A stretch of DNA of 64,000 nt from Hemicordylus capensis. Taxonomy: Eukaryota > Chordata > Lepidosauria > Squamata > Cordylidae. The notes beneath the pieces were generated by a model. That model did no database searches and was not told where the DNA came from. It saw only the letters and a program-made list of their open reading frames with translations. The stretch is from assembly GCF_027244095.1 (NCBI RefSeq), contig NC_069659.1, forward strand, positions 351,764,750 through 351,828,749, written 5' to 3'. A program made the translations under genes and the position numbers. This document shows, one piece after another, positions 1 through 8,615 of the stretch (position 1 is its first letter; the number at the start of each line of letters is the position of its first letter).

Positions 1-273
1 AAGTGGGACTAAAATAATGGACAGAGACACCAATAAAATATAGTAAAAACAAGAATAGGTCTACTTGAGCTGGATGGTTTCAAAAATGCAAAAACAGTAC
101 AGGAACAGTAGGCAAAAGATTAGTTTGGCAAGAGTACAAAAAAATACAACCAAGCACATTTGCTAGCCTTCTGTGCTGAGGCTTAGCAGGCTTCAGTAGG
201 ACCAGCTTCCTCACTGCTAACTCCCCTGGCAGTTTCAGCCCGATCTTATCCTGCTAGTGTTGTAGCCTTCTGG
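1..273. other. Unassigned sequence, probably CYP2 intron
   Basis: No exon, RNA gene or repeat family that I recognise is visible. If the P450 gene is intact it would be intronic, because exons 8 and 9 lie downstream. The block ends exactly at the left target duplication of the hAT-type element that follows. Confidence 0.4.
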
Positions 274-727
274 TAGGGACGTGCACAGAACCAGCGGGGG
301 CCGGTTTGATGCTGGTGTTGGGGATGACTTTAAGGTCAGGGGAGGATGCACTTACACACACCCTCACTGCATTTCCCCCACTGGTGCTGGAGTTCCTAAA
401 AGTCCATCAGGGCGGCAGCGTACCTCCCTGCCACCCCGTTGCCCCCTTTAACAGCTATGACCACACACACGCACATTGGGTGCGTGTGCGTCTAGTACTT
501 CCGGTCATATCTGGTAAAGGGGGCAACAGGAAGGTACGCTGCCACCCTGACGACTTTTAGGAACTCCAGCACAGGTGGGGGGAACACGGCGGGGAAGGGG
601 TAAGTGCATCCTTCCCTGCCCTTAAAGTCGTCCCCGGCCCCTACTGTTGAACCTTTGAGCCTGCCAGGGATCGAACCTGTTCAGAGACCCGTAAAAGGGC
701 CTCCGAACAGGTCCATGCACATCCCTA
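274..727. mobile_element. Foldback hAT-type non-autonomous DNA transposon
   Basis: The left end reads TAGGGACGTGCAC and the right end GTCCATGCACATCCCTA, so the termini are inverted repeats. The flanks CCTTCTGG and CATTCTGG match at 7 of 8 positions, the 8-bp target duplication expected for hAT. The interior is largely palindromic: the stretch around 396-435 is mirrored around 528-560. It carries no transposase frame. The same ends recur at 4623, 10063, 14607, 18747 and 35605. Confidence 0.8.
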
Positions 728-1274
728 CATTCTGGCTCACACAATACTCCGCAGCAAACAGAATGAGATCTCTCTCCAAACGCTCTCTCCTCCTCTCTGC
801 CAGCAGCCTCCTCTTAGGCGCTTACACCCTCCCTTATATTCAGTTCCAAAAGAATGCATGGTCCAATCAGGGAGTTTCTTCCCTCAGGCAGCCAGAACCT
901 TCTGTCTCTGCCTGGAGACAGCCACAGGCAACCAATAGAAACCTTTATAACTTTCCCTCCAAAACTCTGCGGCTGACAATATTTTTACCTCAGACAAGGC
1001 TGTAAGAGGTTGTTACATTTAACCCTTTCAGAGCCTGGAGTGGACAAAGAAGTACAAAATAAACTGCAACTCGTCAAATCAAGTGGGAAGGGGTCATTCC
1101 TTCCCACAGGCAGATGGAGTAGGAACCAGACTTGGGCATATGCAGACGTCACACCCACCATGAGAGCAAACTCTTGCATCCCAGCATATCCCCAACATTT
1201 TCCCTGCTTCCACACTGGATGGTGGCCATGTAAAGCCACCCATTGTTTTACCTGTAGTTTTGGTTTCAAGTCTT
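728..1274. other. Unassigned sequence between repeats
   Basis: This stretch is moderately GC-rich and holds open frames without recognisable domains. Its short frames lack splice-site or codon support, so I call no gene. Confidence 0.35.
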
Positions 1275-1879
1275 ATTTTATTTTTATTTATTTATTTAAC
1301 ACATTTTTATACCGCCCAAAACTTAAGTCTCTGGGCGGATTGCAACAAAATAAAAACAGAAAGTAAAACATTAGTTAAAATAAAAACAAAAAGTTTAAAA
1401 CATTACAACAATTTAAATTTTTTAAAAGAATATTTTAAAACAGCATTAAAACCATTAAAACAATATTAACTAAAAGCCTGGGGAACAGATGTGTCTTTAA
1501 AGACTTTTTAAAAGCTGTCAGAGATGGGGAGGCTCTTATTTCACTAGGGAGCGCATTCCAAAGCCTCGGGGCAGCAACGGAGAAGGCCCGTCCCTGAGTG
1601 GCCACCAGATGAGCCGGTGGCAACTGCAGATGGACCTCTCCTGATGATCTCAGTGGATGGTGGGGTTCATGACGAAGAAGTCGTTCTCTTAAATACCCAG
1701 GGCCCAAGCTGTTTAGGGCTTTATAGGTTATAACCAACACCTTGTAATTTGCTCGGAAACATATCGGTAGCCAGTGTAGCTCCTTCAATCCATGAGTGAT
1801 ATGGTCTCTCCGAGATGACCCAGAGACCAACCTGGCTGCTGCATTCTGGACCAACTGTAGTCTCCAGACCACATACAAG

Positions 1880-1931
1880 GTAATCACCACATAGAGCGCA
1901 TTGCTGTAATCACCACATAGAGCGCATTGCT
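1880..1931. repeat. 26-bp tandem duplication inside the L2 copy
   Basis: A 26-bp unit beginning GTAATCACCACATAG occurs twice head to tail (1880-1905 and 1906-1931) with no mismatch, so it probably arose by recent slippage. Confidence 0.9.
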
Positions 1932-2068
1932 GGAGGTTACCAGTTCATCTCAAGAAACGGACGCAGCTGGCATATCAGCTGAAGCCGATAGAAGGCACTT
2001 CTGGCCACCGCCTCAACCTGGGAGACCAGGGAGAAGCTTGGATCCAGAAGCACACCTAGACTGCGTAT

Positions 2069-2270
2069 CTGAATCCAGATAAGATGGAGGTACTCATTGT
2101 GTGGGGTCAGAACTTGAGAGACGATTTTGAGCTGCTTGTTCTGCATGGGGTTCCTTCTGGGGAAGGTGTTCCTTCAGGGGAAGTGTGACCCCATGCAGAA
2201 CAAGCAGATCAAAATCGTCTCTCAAGTTCTGACCCCGCACAATGAGTACCTCCATGTTATCTGGATTCAG
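2069..2270. repeat. Inverted duplication of an L2 segment
   Basis: Bases 2069-2151 reappear as the reverse complement at 2187-2270 with only about four differences, around a spacer of about 35 bp. Both arms are the L2 segment encoding LNPDKMEVLIV. The plus-oriented arm lies inside an otherwise minus-oriented L2 copy. The near identity means the foldback is much younger than the LINE or is maintained by gene conversion. Confidence 0.85.
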
Positions 2271-2717
2271 TCTCAGTTTGTTATCCCTCATCCAGCCCAT
2301 CACTGCCTCCAGGCAGGCATTTAGGGAGGTTATGCCCTCTCCCGATGATGCTGACATGGAGAAATAGTTTTGGGTGTCATCAGCATACTGATAGCACCCA
2401 GCACCAATAATGGTCTAATCATGGTTTTCCTCATTTCCTGTCTCATTTTACCTTTCCTGGGAATCCCTGGATGCTCTCGCAAACAGCTATCTCCAAGGGT
2501 GAAACAATTATCCCAAGCCATAGTTTGTTGGTTCAGATGCTATGTGAAATTAAGTCTGCCCAAACGGTTTGCAAACCAACTTCAAACAGTTGTTTCTGAT
2601 TGTGGTCTGGCAGCTGCTTCCAATTGGTGGCTTGTCAGATGGTGTCGTTTCAGACATCAAAATAAACCATAGTTTGGTGTTATGTCTGAACTGTCTCAGA
2701 ATATGGTTTCTTTGTAG

Positions 2718-2859
2718 GGCACCATCATTTTGCCAAACTTATACTCCATCCATTATGACCCGGACCACTGGGAGACACCACACAAGTTCAACCCAAGTCA
2801 CTTCCTGGACAAGGATGGGAATTTCACCAATAACGAGGCTTTCTTACCATTCTCAGCAG
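2718..2859 (+). CDS. Cytochrome P450 family 2, penultimate coding exon (exon 8)
   Basis: This exon encodes GTIILPNLYSIHYDPDHWET followed by the CYP2-type segment PHKFNPSHFLDKDG...NEAFLPFSAG. That is the stretch from the meander (PxxFxPxxFLD) to the beginning of the haem-binding loop. It is preceded by a TTTGTAG acceptor and followed by GTAATG. Its length of 142 bp and phases (0 in, 1 out) match exon 8 of vertebrate CYP2 genes. CYP2 enzymes are ER-anchored haem monooxygenases that oxidise lipids or xenobiotics. Upstream exons are not found in the first 2.7 kb and presumably lie outside the window. I cannot place the subfamily from these 48 residues. Confidence 0.9.
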
Positions 2860-3119
2860 GTAATGCAGTGCTTAATATTTTGCTCCTATTCAGAGCTGAG
2901 TGCCTCACATTCTGCACAAGTGCAGAAAAAGCACAGGATGTGGCACTGGGTGCAGAATACAGCTTTCAGAGAATTGTGGCTTTCAAGTTTTCCTTTAAAC
3001 CAAAGTTCCTAGCCCTTATAGGTGCAAAGACATGCTTGAGAAGACACATGGGCAATGCCTGCTGAAAACTTTGAAGCCAGAGGGGTGGTGGGATAAGCCT
3101 TTCAGGGCATGAGGCTAGA

Positions 3120-3340
3120 TCATAGGAAGCTGCCATATACTGAGTCAGACCACCATTGGCCCAACTAGCTCAGTATTGTCTACACAGACTGGCAGCGGCT
3201 TCTCCAAGGTTGCAGGCAGGAATCTCTCTCAGCCCTATCTTGGAGATGCCGGGGAGAGAACTTGGAACCTAGATTATCTTCCCAGAGCGGCTCCATCTCC
3301 TAAGGGGAGTATCTTACAGTGCTCACATGTTTAGTCTCCC
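3120..3340 (-). mobile_element. 5S/tRNA chimeric SINE, body and tail (5' truncated)
   Basis: On the minus strand this is the tail (CTGACTCAGTATATGGCAGC type) and tRNA-Ala-like body of the abundant SINE. The 5S-derived head stops inside the GGGAGAC box at 3334-3340, where it abuts a Sauria-type SINE in the same orientation. Confidence 0.8.
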
Positions 3341-3549
3341 TGGTGACCACAGAGCCATGTGGTTTTCTTTTGGTAGAATACAGGAGGGGTTTACCATTGC
3401 CTCCTCCTGCGCAGTATGAGATGATGCCTTTCAGCATCTTCCTATATCACTGCTGCCCAATATAGGTGTTTCCCCATAGTCGGAATCATACCAGCGGGGA
3501 TTCGAACCAGCAGCCTCTTGCTCCCTAGGCAAGTGACTTTCCTGCTGCA
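3341..3549 (-). mobile_element. Sauria-type tRNA-derived SINE, 3' end replaced
   Basis: On the minus strand it begins with a tRNA-like region (CCTAGGGAGCAAGAGG, then a GGTTCGAATCCC B box) and continues through the Sauria SINE body (ACACCTATATTGGGCAGC, ATAGGAAGATGCTGAAAG, GTAAACCCCTCCTGTATTC). It ends at CTGTGGTCACC. The usual BovB-like tip is absent and the 5S/tRNA SINE begins instead. Confidence 0.8.
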
Positions 3550-3809
3550 ATGTTAAAAATATATAGGCACTGGGCATTGAACAACTGGCAAAAGGGCAAC
3601 CCTCTATACTCTGTGAGTGGGGCAGGGAAGGAGTTCATTGGGCTCTGGAGTTGGCATGAGAAGGTCATCCACAGTAAGGTGGAGGGCAGAGGGTTAACTG
3701 GGCTCTCCCCCCGCCCCCCGCCCCGAAGTAACAGGGCAAGGTTTTGAAAATGAGTGGGCTAAGTTGCATAGCTATGGAGGGAGCCTGCATTATTTTCTCC
3801 AGCTACATG

Positions 3810-3981
3810 TACCGTATTTTATGGACTATAAGACTCACTTTTTTCCTTGAAAAATATCCGCCAAAACTCAGGTGCGTCTTATATGTTTTAACAGTTTAAT
3901 ATGTTAAAACTCTGAAAAACTGGATTAAAATTAAGGTGCGCCATATAGTCCGTAGCGTCTTATAGTCCGTAAAATACGGTA
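3810..3981. mobile_element. Palindromic MITE with TA-type ends
   Basis: The ends TACCGTATTTTATGGACTAT and ATAGTCCGTAAAATACGGTA are inverted repeats of about 27 bp with two mismatches. Both ends abut TA, which suggests a Tc1/mariner-type element. The 172-bp copy has no coding capacity and lies in the last intron of the P450 gene. Confidence 0.75.
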
Positions 3982-4110
3982 TATACACAACTATGGAGCA
4001 TTAATCTTGCAAAAAGCCGTAAACGGGATGAATACACTTAATCTTCAGGTACCGCTGTGTATGCATATATTTACTATCCCATGACACTAGTCCTCATTTT
4101 CATCTCATAG

Positions 4111-4313
4111 GGGTCCGGGTGTGTTTGGGGGAGAAGTTCGCAAGAACAACCCTCTTCATTTTCTTCACCAACCTGCTGCGGGCATTCAGATTTCAGATGC
4201 CAGAAGGAGTGAAGGAAATCAACACTGAGCCCATTCTGGGGTCTGCCCTGCAACCACACCCATTCAAAGCATGTGCTATTGCTCGCAAGACTGTGTTAAA
4301 TCCAGCAGCCTAG
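4111..4313 (+). CDS. Cytochrome P450 family 2, last coding exon (exon 9)
   Basis: After a CATCTCATAG acceptor the frame continues from exon 8 through the split codon G|GG. It gives the haem loop FSAGVRVCLGE, which satisfies FxxGxRxCxG with the iron-ligand cysteine. The L-helix ARTTLFIFFTNLL follows, then the C-terminal strand region ending QPHPFKACAIARKTVLNPAA and TAG at 4311-4313. Length and content fit a complete CYP2 terminus, with no stop or frameshift in either exon. It ends about 4.3 kb upstream of EIF4E2 on the same strand. Best guess is a CYP2K/2J/2W-like enzyme; the subfamily is uncertain. Confidence 0.9.
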
Positions 4314-4344
4314 TTATTTGGATTGTGAACTAGTTGTAACAGGG

Positions 4345-4347
<3 letters not shown>

Positions 4348-4405
<58 letters not shown>
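4348..4405 (+). repeat. (TC)n microsatellite
   Basis: An uninterrupted run of about 29 TC dinucleotides begins 35 bp after the P450 stop codon, so it probably lies in the 3' UTR. Its purity suggests it is length-polymorphic. Confidence 0.95.
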
Positions 4406-4409
<4 letters not shown>

Positions 4410-4622
4410 TACTGCCATGTAGTTTTTGGTACTAATATAAATTAATCTGAGGATAGATTCACACTACAAACTTATATCAGTTTTATTCCATTTTGGTTAT
4501 CATAGTTTCTCCCAAAGAATCATAGGAATTGTTATTTGCTGAGGTGCTATGAATTTTCTGTTGAAGATCCCTACGCCCTCCATCCCCATTCCTCCATCTC
4601 ACTCTGCCTCCGTGGCAGCTGG

Positions 4623-4865
4623 TAGGGATGTGCACGAACTGGCATTTGGGCCGGTTCGGTGGGGGGTGGGGTTACTTTTTAAGGGGCAGGGAGGGTGCCC
4701 TTACCTCTCAAGCACCAGCGGGGGGAATGCAATGGGTTGCGGGTAAGTGCACCCTCCCTGCTCCTTAAAGGTAATCCCCCCTGCCGCCGAACCAGCCCAA
4801 ACACTGGACTGCTGGACTAGTTTGTGCTGTAAAAGGGTCTCCGAACAGGTTCGTGCACATCCCTA
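4623..4865. mobile_element. Foldback hAT-type element, short form
   Basis: The ends TAGGGATGTGCACGAAC and GTTCGTGCACATCCCTA are perfect 17-bp inverted repeats. The GC-rich arms (GGGAGGGTGC...GCACCCTCCC) fold back. I see no convincing target duplication (GCAGCTGG against CACTAGGG). Confidence 0.8.
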
Positions 4866-5337
4866 CACTAGGGTTCAGAAGCTGGAGCAGCTTGATTAGC
4901 AGCTGTTCCAGCCAGGAAATTACAGCCATCAGGAGGAGGGGCTGGAGAAAGCGCCTTGCTTGAGAGAGTTCTCTGGCTGCTGGTAAGTCCAATATTCTGC
5001 TGGATCCTGTGTTTGTTTTTGTTTTGTGGGAGGGGGACCAGCTGCCTTTGCCCTGCCCCACAACTGCAGTTCTCTGGAGATGGAATGACTATTATACAAG
5101 TTCACATCTATAGTATAGATATATCCAGAGTCCTTCCACTGCTGTGCAGAAATACAAATTTTATTTTGTATTATTAACAGTAAGAAACTGTAAATGAATC
5201 TATCCCGCAGCCAAAAAAAGCGGGAGAGTAGTATTTGTTTGCTACAGTGGCAATGTCAATTAAATGACTAAAATTGCATTGGTTCTGCCATCTTTCCATG
5301 ACACTGGCCATTCCTTACACATTTTACATGGTTTCTT
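4866..5337. other. Intergenic, unassigned
   Basis: Nothing recognisable is visible. Short GC-rich frames here lack domains. Confidence 0.35.
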
Positions 5338-5440
5338 AAACTTGGATCCTCAGATGTTGTTGGATTACAATTCCTGTTTTGGCAGGGGATGATGGGAGTT
5401 GTAGTCCAAAAACTAGGGACTGAAGCCTGAGAACCCTGGT
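5338..5440. mobile_element. Palindromic hAT MITE, diverged copy
   Basis: It contains CAGATGTTGTTGGATTACAA and the mirrored GATGGGAGTTGTAGTCC arms of the MITE common in this window. The ends are worn and no target duplication is visible. Confidence 0.7.
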
Positions 5441-7356
5441 CTTAACATATTACTCAAGCACTTTCAGTTTCTTCTCTAGTTGATTGTGGAGGCAAGGATG
5501 CATTGGGCAGATCTCAATATACTTATTACAAAATGATTCAGTGTGATGAAGAATAGGATTCTAAAAATGGCTTATTTTCTATATATTCAGAACTGAGAGA
5601 AGCTGTTCGGTTCTGCTGAAATGGTGCTTCACCCAAAGTGGTTGAACAAAATTTCTGGCATAGGACTTGGGACACTCGGGGCTGGATTATGACATGCTGA
5701 GGTCCTCAGCTATGATAAGCTTAAAAGTCCCAAGAGCCTTACAAAATATGGTACTTCATTCACCCTACTCACTGGTCACACTGCTCACATTTAAAGCAGT
5801 ATTCATCTGAAGAGGTGAACACTGCCTGTAACCATGATGGCAGGCGTTGGTCTAAACCAGGCTCTGCTCTCATCAAACTTCAATATAACTTAATTATTTC
5901 TGCACAGACGTATAAACTCAATCTGATAAATAATTGGGTAGCCATGTATTTTTTTTGTATTAGAATGGTCATTTCTGCTTTAGAACTTTTCCCTTTCTCC
6001 TTTATTTTTCAATCAATTTTGTAGAAATTTAGTCATAGTTTGGTGTTCAGTGGCCTTTCATAATATGAGGCCTTAAGCTGTAGCTTACTTAGCTTGTGCC
6101 TAAATCTGGCACTGTGGACACTTGCTGGAAAGGGTGTGAGGAAGGGAACTTATTTACACATGTGGTGGTGGGCTTGTTTTCAGATTAGGAGGTCAGCGGT
6201 GTATGGAGGTTTTGCTAATCATTCATATTAACACTGGCTATTTATTGGTGCTCCTGAAGAACTCTTGCTTGGAAAAATCCAGGCTCATCAGAAGATCAAG
6301 ATTTAGTTCAATTTTTGGTTGTAGCTGTAAACATTTGTATAACAAAGATTGGGATAGGAAATGTGAAGAGACGCTTGATTAAACATGGGAGGCATCACAG
6401 TGATGGTTTTAAAAATGTTATGTAAATCAAGAAATGCAAACATACAAGTAGATTTGCTTTTCAAAAATAGATGGTGTTCATTTATTATTCCTTGGGGGAA
6501 ATATGGGCACTTATATAGGTGTCCCCCCCACACCCCAACAATGTAGCAGTGCAAGTTGAAAAACCTGAAACATATTTTGTGTCTTGTAAATTTTCTATGA
6601 CATTGATATGATAATAAAAATTGTCTATACAAATTACTGCTGGGTGGCTGTGGAAGAAAACTGTCTTCATTCTGTGTTTGGTTCACTCAATGTCAGAGAT
6701 GCTTTATTAAATCAAGCAATTGAAGGGTTGAGAGCAAAGAGACAGGGCACTCGCTATTCTTCCACTACTCAATGATCAGTACAGTATATTTTCAGGCTCA
6801 TAAGCATAAGAAAGAAGACACATTGTATGTAGATGTGACCTTTGCACATCTAACAAACTTTCCCTTAATCGCAACTTTTGTTTCCCCCCTGATTCTGCAT
6901 GTTCTGGTTTCTTTCCTCACTCCCCTTCTACCAGGTTTCAGTCACGTATTAAGTCCTGAGATGGCCGCTGGCTCTTAAGGTGGCAGCAGTTTGGCTAACT
7001 GGTTAGAGAAGGGAATTTTCATGATCTTCAGTGCTCTTTTTTCAGTGCTCTTGCTGCTGGCTGTATGTTAGTGATGCCTCTACTCCAGGACCGGAATAAA
7101 AGGAACTAAAGCAAGATTCAAAAGCTGGCCTGGATCAGTGAACAGATTAATCAGAAACACCACAGCCATCATCTTCCTCTTTTCTTCTTCTATCAAATTA
7201 TCCTCAAACTTTTGGGATTCCATTGTGGTCCCACCCAAGCCCATTGTTGTCTTTACCATTTTAAAGTATTGAAACAGCCCCACAGCCCTTTGTCCCCATG
7301 AATTGTTCATGGAGCCCATTCATCTTCTACTAATGACAAGGGGATCATCTACTAAT
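5441..7356. other. Intergenic between the P450 gene and EIF4E2
   Basis: This AT-rich sequence holds no gene or clear repeat that I can name. Possible poly(A) hexamers occur (for example AATAAA near 6613) but cannot be tied to the P450 transcript. Confidence 0.4.
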
Positions 7357-7488
7357 GATGGGGCCACTCTGAGAAGAGCTTCTACATGCTTGCCTGCAGA
7401 AGGTTCCAAGTTCCCTCCCTGGCATCTCCAAGATAGGGCTGAGAGAGACTCTTGCCTGCAACCTTGGAGAAACCACTGCTGGTCTCCT
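7357..7488 (+). mobile_element. SINE fragment (tRNA-Ala-like body)
   Basis: GGTTCCAAGTTCCCTCCCTG and the following GGGCTGAGAGAGACT and CTTGCCTGCAACCTTGGAGA match the body of the 5S/tRNA SINE. Head and tail are missing. Confidence 0.7.
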
Positions 7489-8240
7489 CCTAAACATCAC
7501 TACTAGGAATAAACAGCAGAGAGATATTCACAGTGAATTATTTCAAATGAGCCATGGAGTATATTTTTAAAAACACTTGCATAATCTGCTGTATTAATGA
7601 TACTACACTCCTGCTGTATACAATGATATTACAAAGGGTGTACGGAACTTTTAATGCAAACAACAGTTGAAGATATAATGATGGGGTGGTGCAGATTTTC
7701 AAATATATATATAATCCCATCTTAAAACAAGTATGGAAAGTCTAGATTATTGTTTATTATCATACAGTAACAAGTGTATTATTAAGTGTATTATTAATAC
7801 AACTGTTGTATTGTTCAGTACATTGCTGTACACAATCTTTCTTTCTTTTTCTCTATGCAAACCGCTTTGGAACCTTTTGTTGAAAAGAGGTATATAAATA
7901 TTCATAAGAATAGTAATATTCATTTACTTATTTAAAATTACAAAATAAGTGTAGAAAAACGATTAAGAATTTAGTTTGCCGTTCCCTGCTGAAGAATTAT
8001 TGTATAAAGGGAGCAAAAAACTAGAGAGACACACAACCTACACTTGCGGATAAAACTGAACTCCAGCAACACTGACGTTGGTTCTAAGCAACCTAGATTA
8101 TTCCAATGGTTGTTGAACTACAACTCCCATCACCCCCGGCCACAAGATGCCGCTCTAGGCTTCGATATATCTATGGCGAAACCCCCGATGGTTGGTTCGT
8201 AGTAGCTTAGAGGGGAAATGTAGTATCACTTCGCCCTATC
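7489..8240. other. Intergenic, AT-rich; LINE tail and MITE scraps
   Basis: Near 7838-7925 the sequence AACCGCTTTGG...GAGGTATATAAATA resembles the 3' tip of an L2-like element. Near 8103-8150 there is one arm of the ACTACAACTCCCATCA MITE. The rest is unassigned. Confidence 0.45.
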
Positions 8241-8595
8241 CATCAACGAGTCATACACTGTGCATCTGAGCATGCTCAGAAGCATTGGAGCATGCTCAGT
8301 GTGGTTAAATGAAGCTCCTTTTCGTTTACTACAGAAACGCCGTTCAAATGGAAACCGGAAGTTCCAGTAAGGAGGGCGAGCGTTAGATCAGTGAGGGAAA
8401 GACTAGCAGTTGGCTAGAACTTCCGTTCTAAAACAACCGAGTTTATTTGAGAGTATCAGTTTCAACGAGTTGGACGGAAACGACTACCAAAGGCTAAGGT
8501 TCCGCAGGGCCGGAAGGGAGGAGGGAAACTGTGGCGGCGGAGCGGAAGCGGCGGGGACCGACGGGAGGCGATAGGCCGCGAGCGAGCGAGGGAGG
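8241..8595 (+). promoter_or_regulatory. EIF4E2: EIF4E2 promoter and 5' UTR, CpG-rich, TATA-less
   Basis: CpG density rises sharply from about 8480 and continues into intron 1 (to roughly 8760). No TATA box is evident. ETS-type sites are ACCGGAAGT at 8354-8362 and GCCGGAAGG at 8509-8517. GGCGGCGG and GCGGAAGCGG tracts lie close to the start codon. This is the usual layout of a housekeeping translation-factor promoter. The exact transcription start cannot be read from sequence alone. Confidence 0.7.
8268..8297. promoter_or_regulatory. Pair of p53-half-site-like decamers
   Basis: GAGCATGCTC occurs at 8268-8277 and again at 8288-8297 with a 10-bp spacer. Each fits RRRCWWGYYY exactly and is a perfect palindrome. 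The pair sits about 300 bp upstream of the EIF4E2 start codon. Function is inferred from motif only. Confidence 0.45.
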
Positions 8596-8615
8596 ATGAA
8601 CAACAAATTTGACGC
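8596..8615 (+). CDS. EIF4E2: EIF4E2 coding exon 1
   Basis: It encodes MNNKFD plus the first two bases of Ala7, then the donor GTGAG. The start context has A at -3 and A at +4, acceptable for initiation. It matches the conserved N terminus of 4EHP. Confidence 0.95.

Larger units (their letters stand above)
1275..2403 (-). mobile_element. L2-clade LINE, 3' part, rearranged
   Basis: Read on the minus strand, 1435-1890 encodes the typical L2 segment after the reverse transcriptase: LQLVQNAAARLV, then HWLPICFRANYKVL, then PRLWNALPSEIR. The region near 2250-2350 encodes the end of the RT domain (MRDNKLRLNP). The 3' tip near 1275-1340 has the ACCGCCC...GGGCGG hairpin and T-rich tail of squamate L2. 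The copy is 5' truncated and interrupted, and contains a tandem duplication and an inverted duplication that are listed separately. Confidence 0.85.

Noticed and set aside
728-1260. Possible LTR-like sequence, also considered at 56850-57180
   Set aside because: No paired terminal repeats, primer-binding site or coding domain could be identified, so no viral-type element is called.
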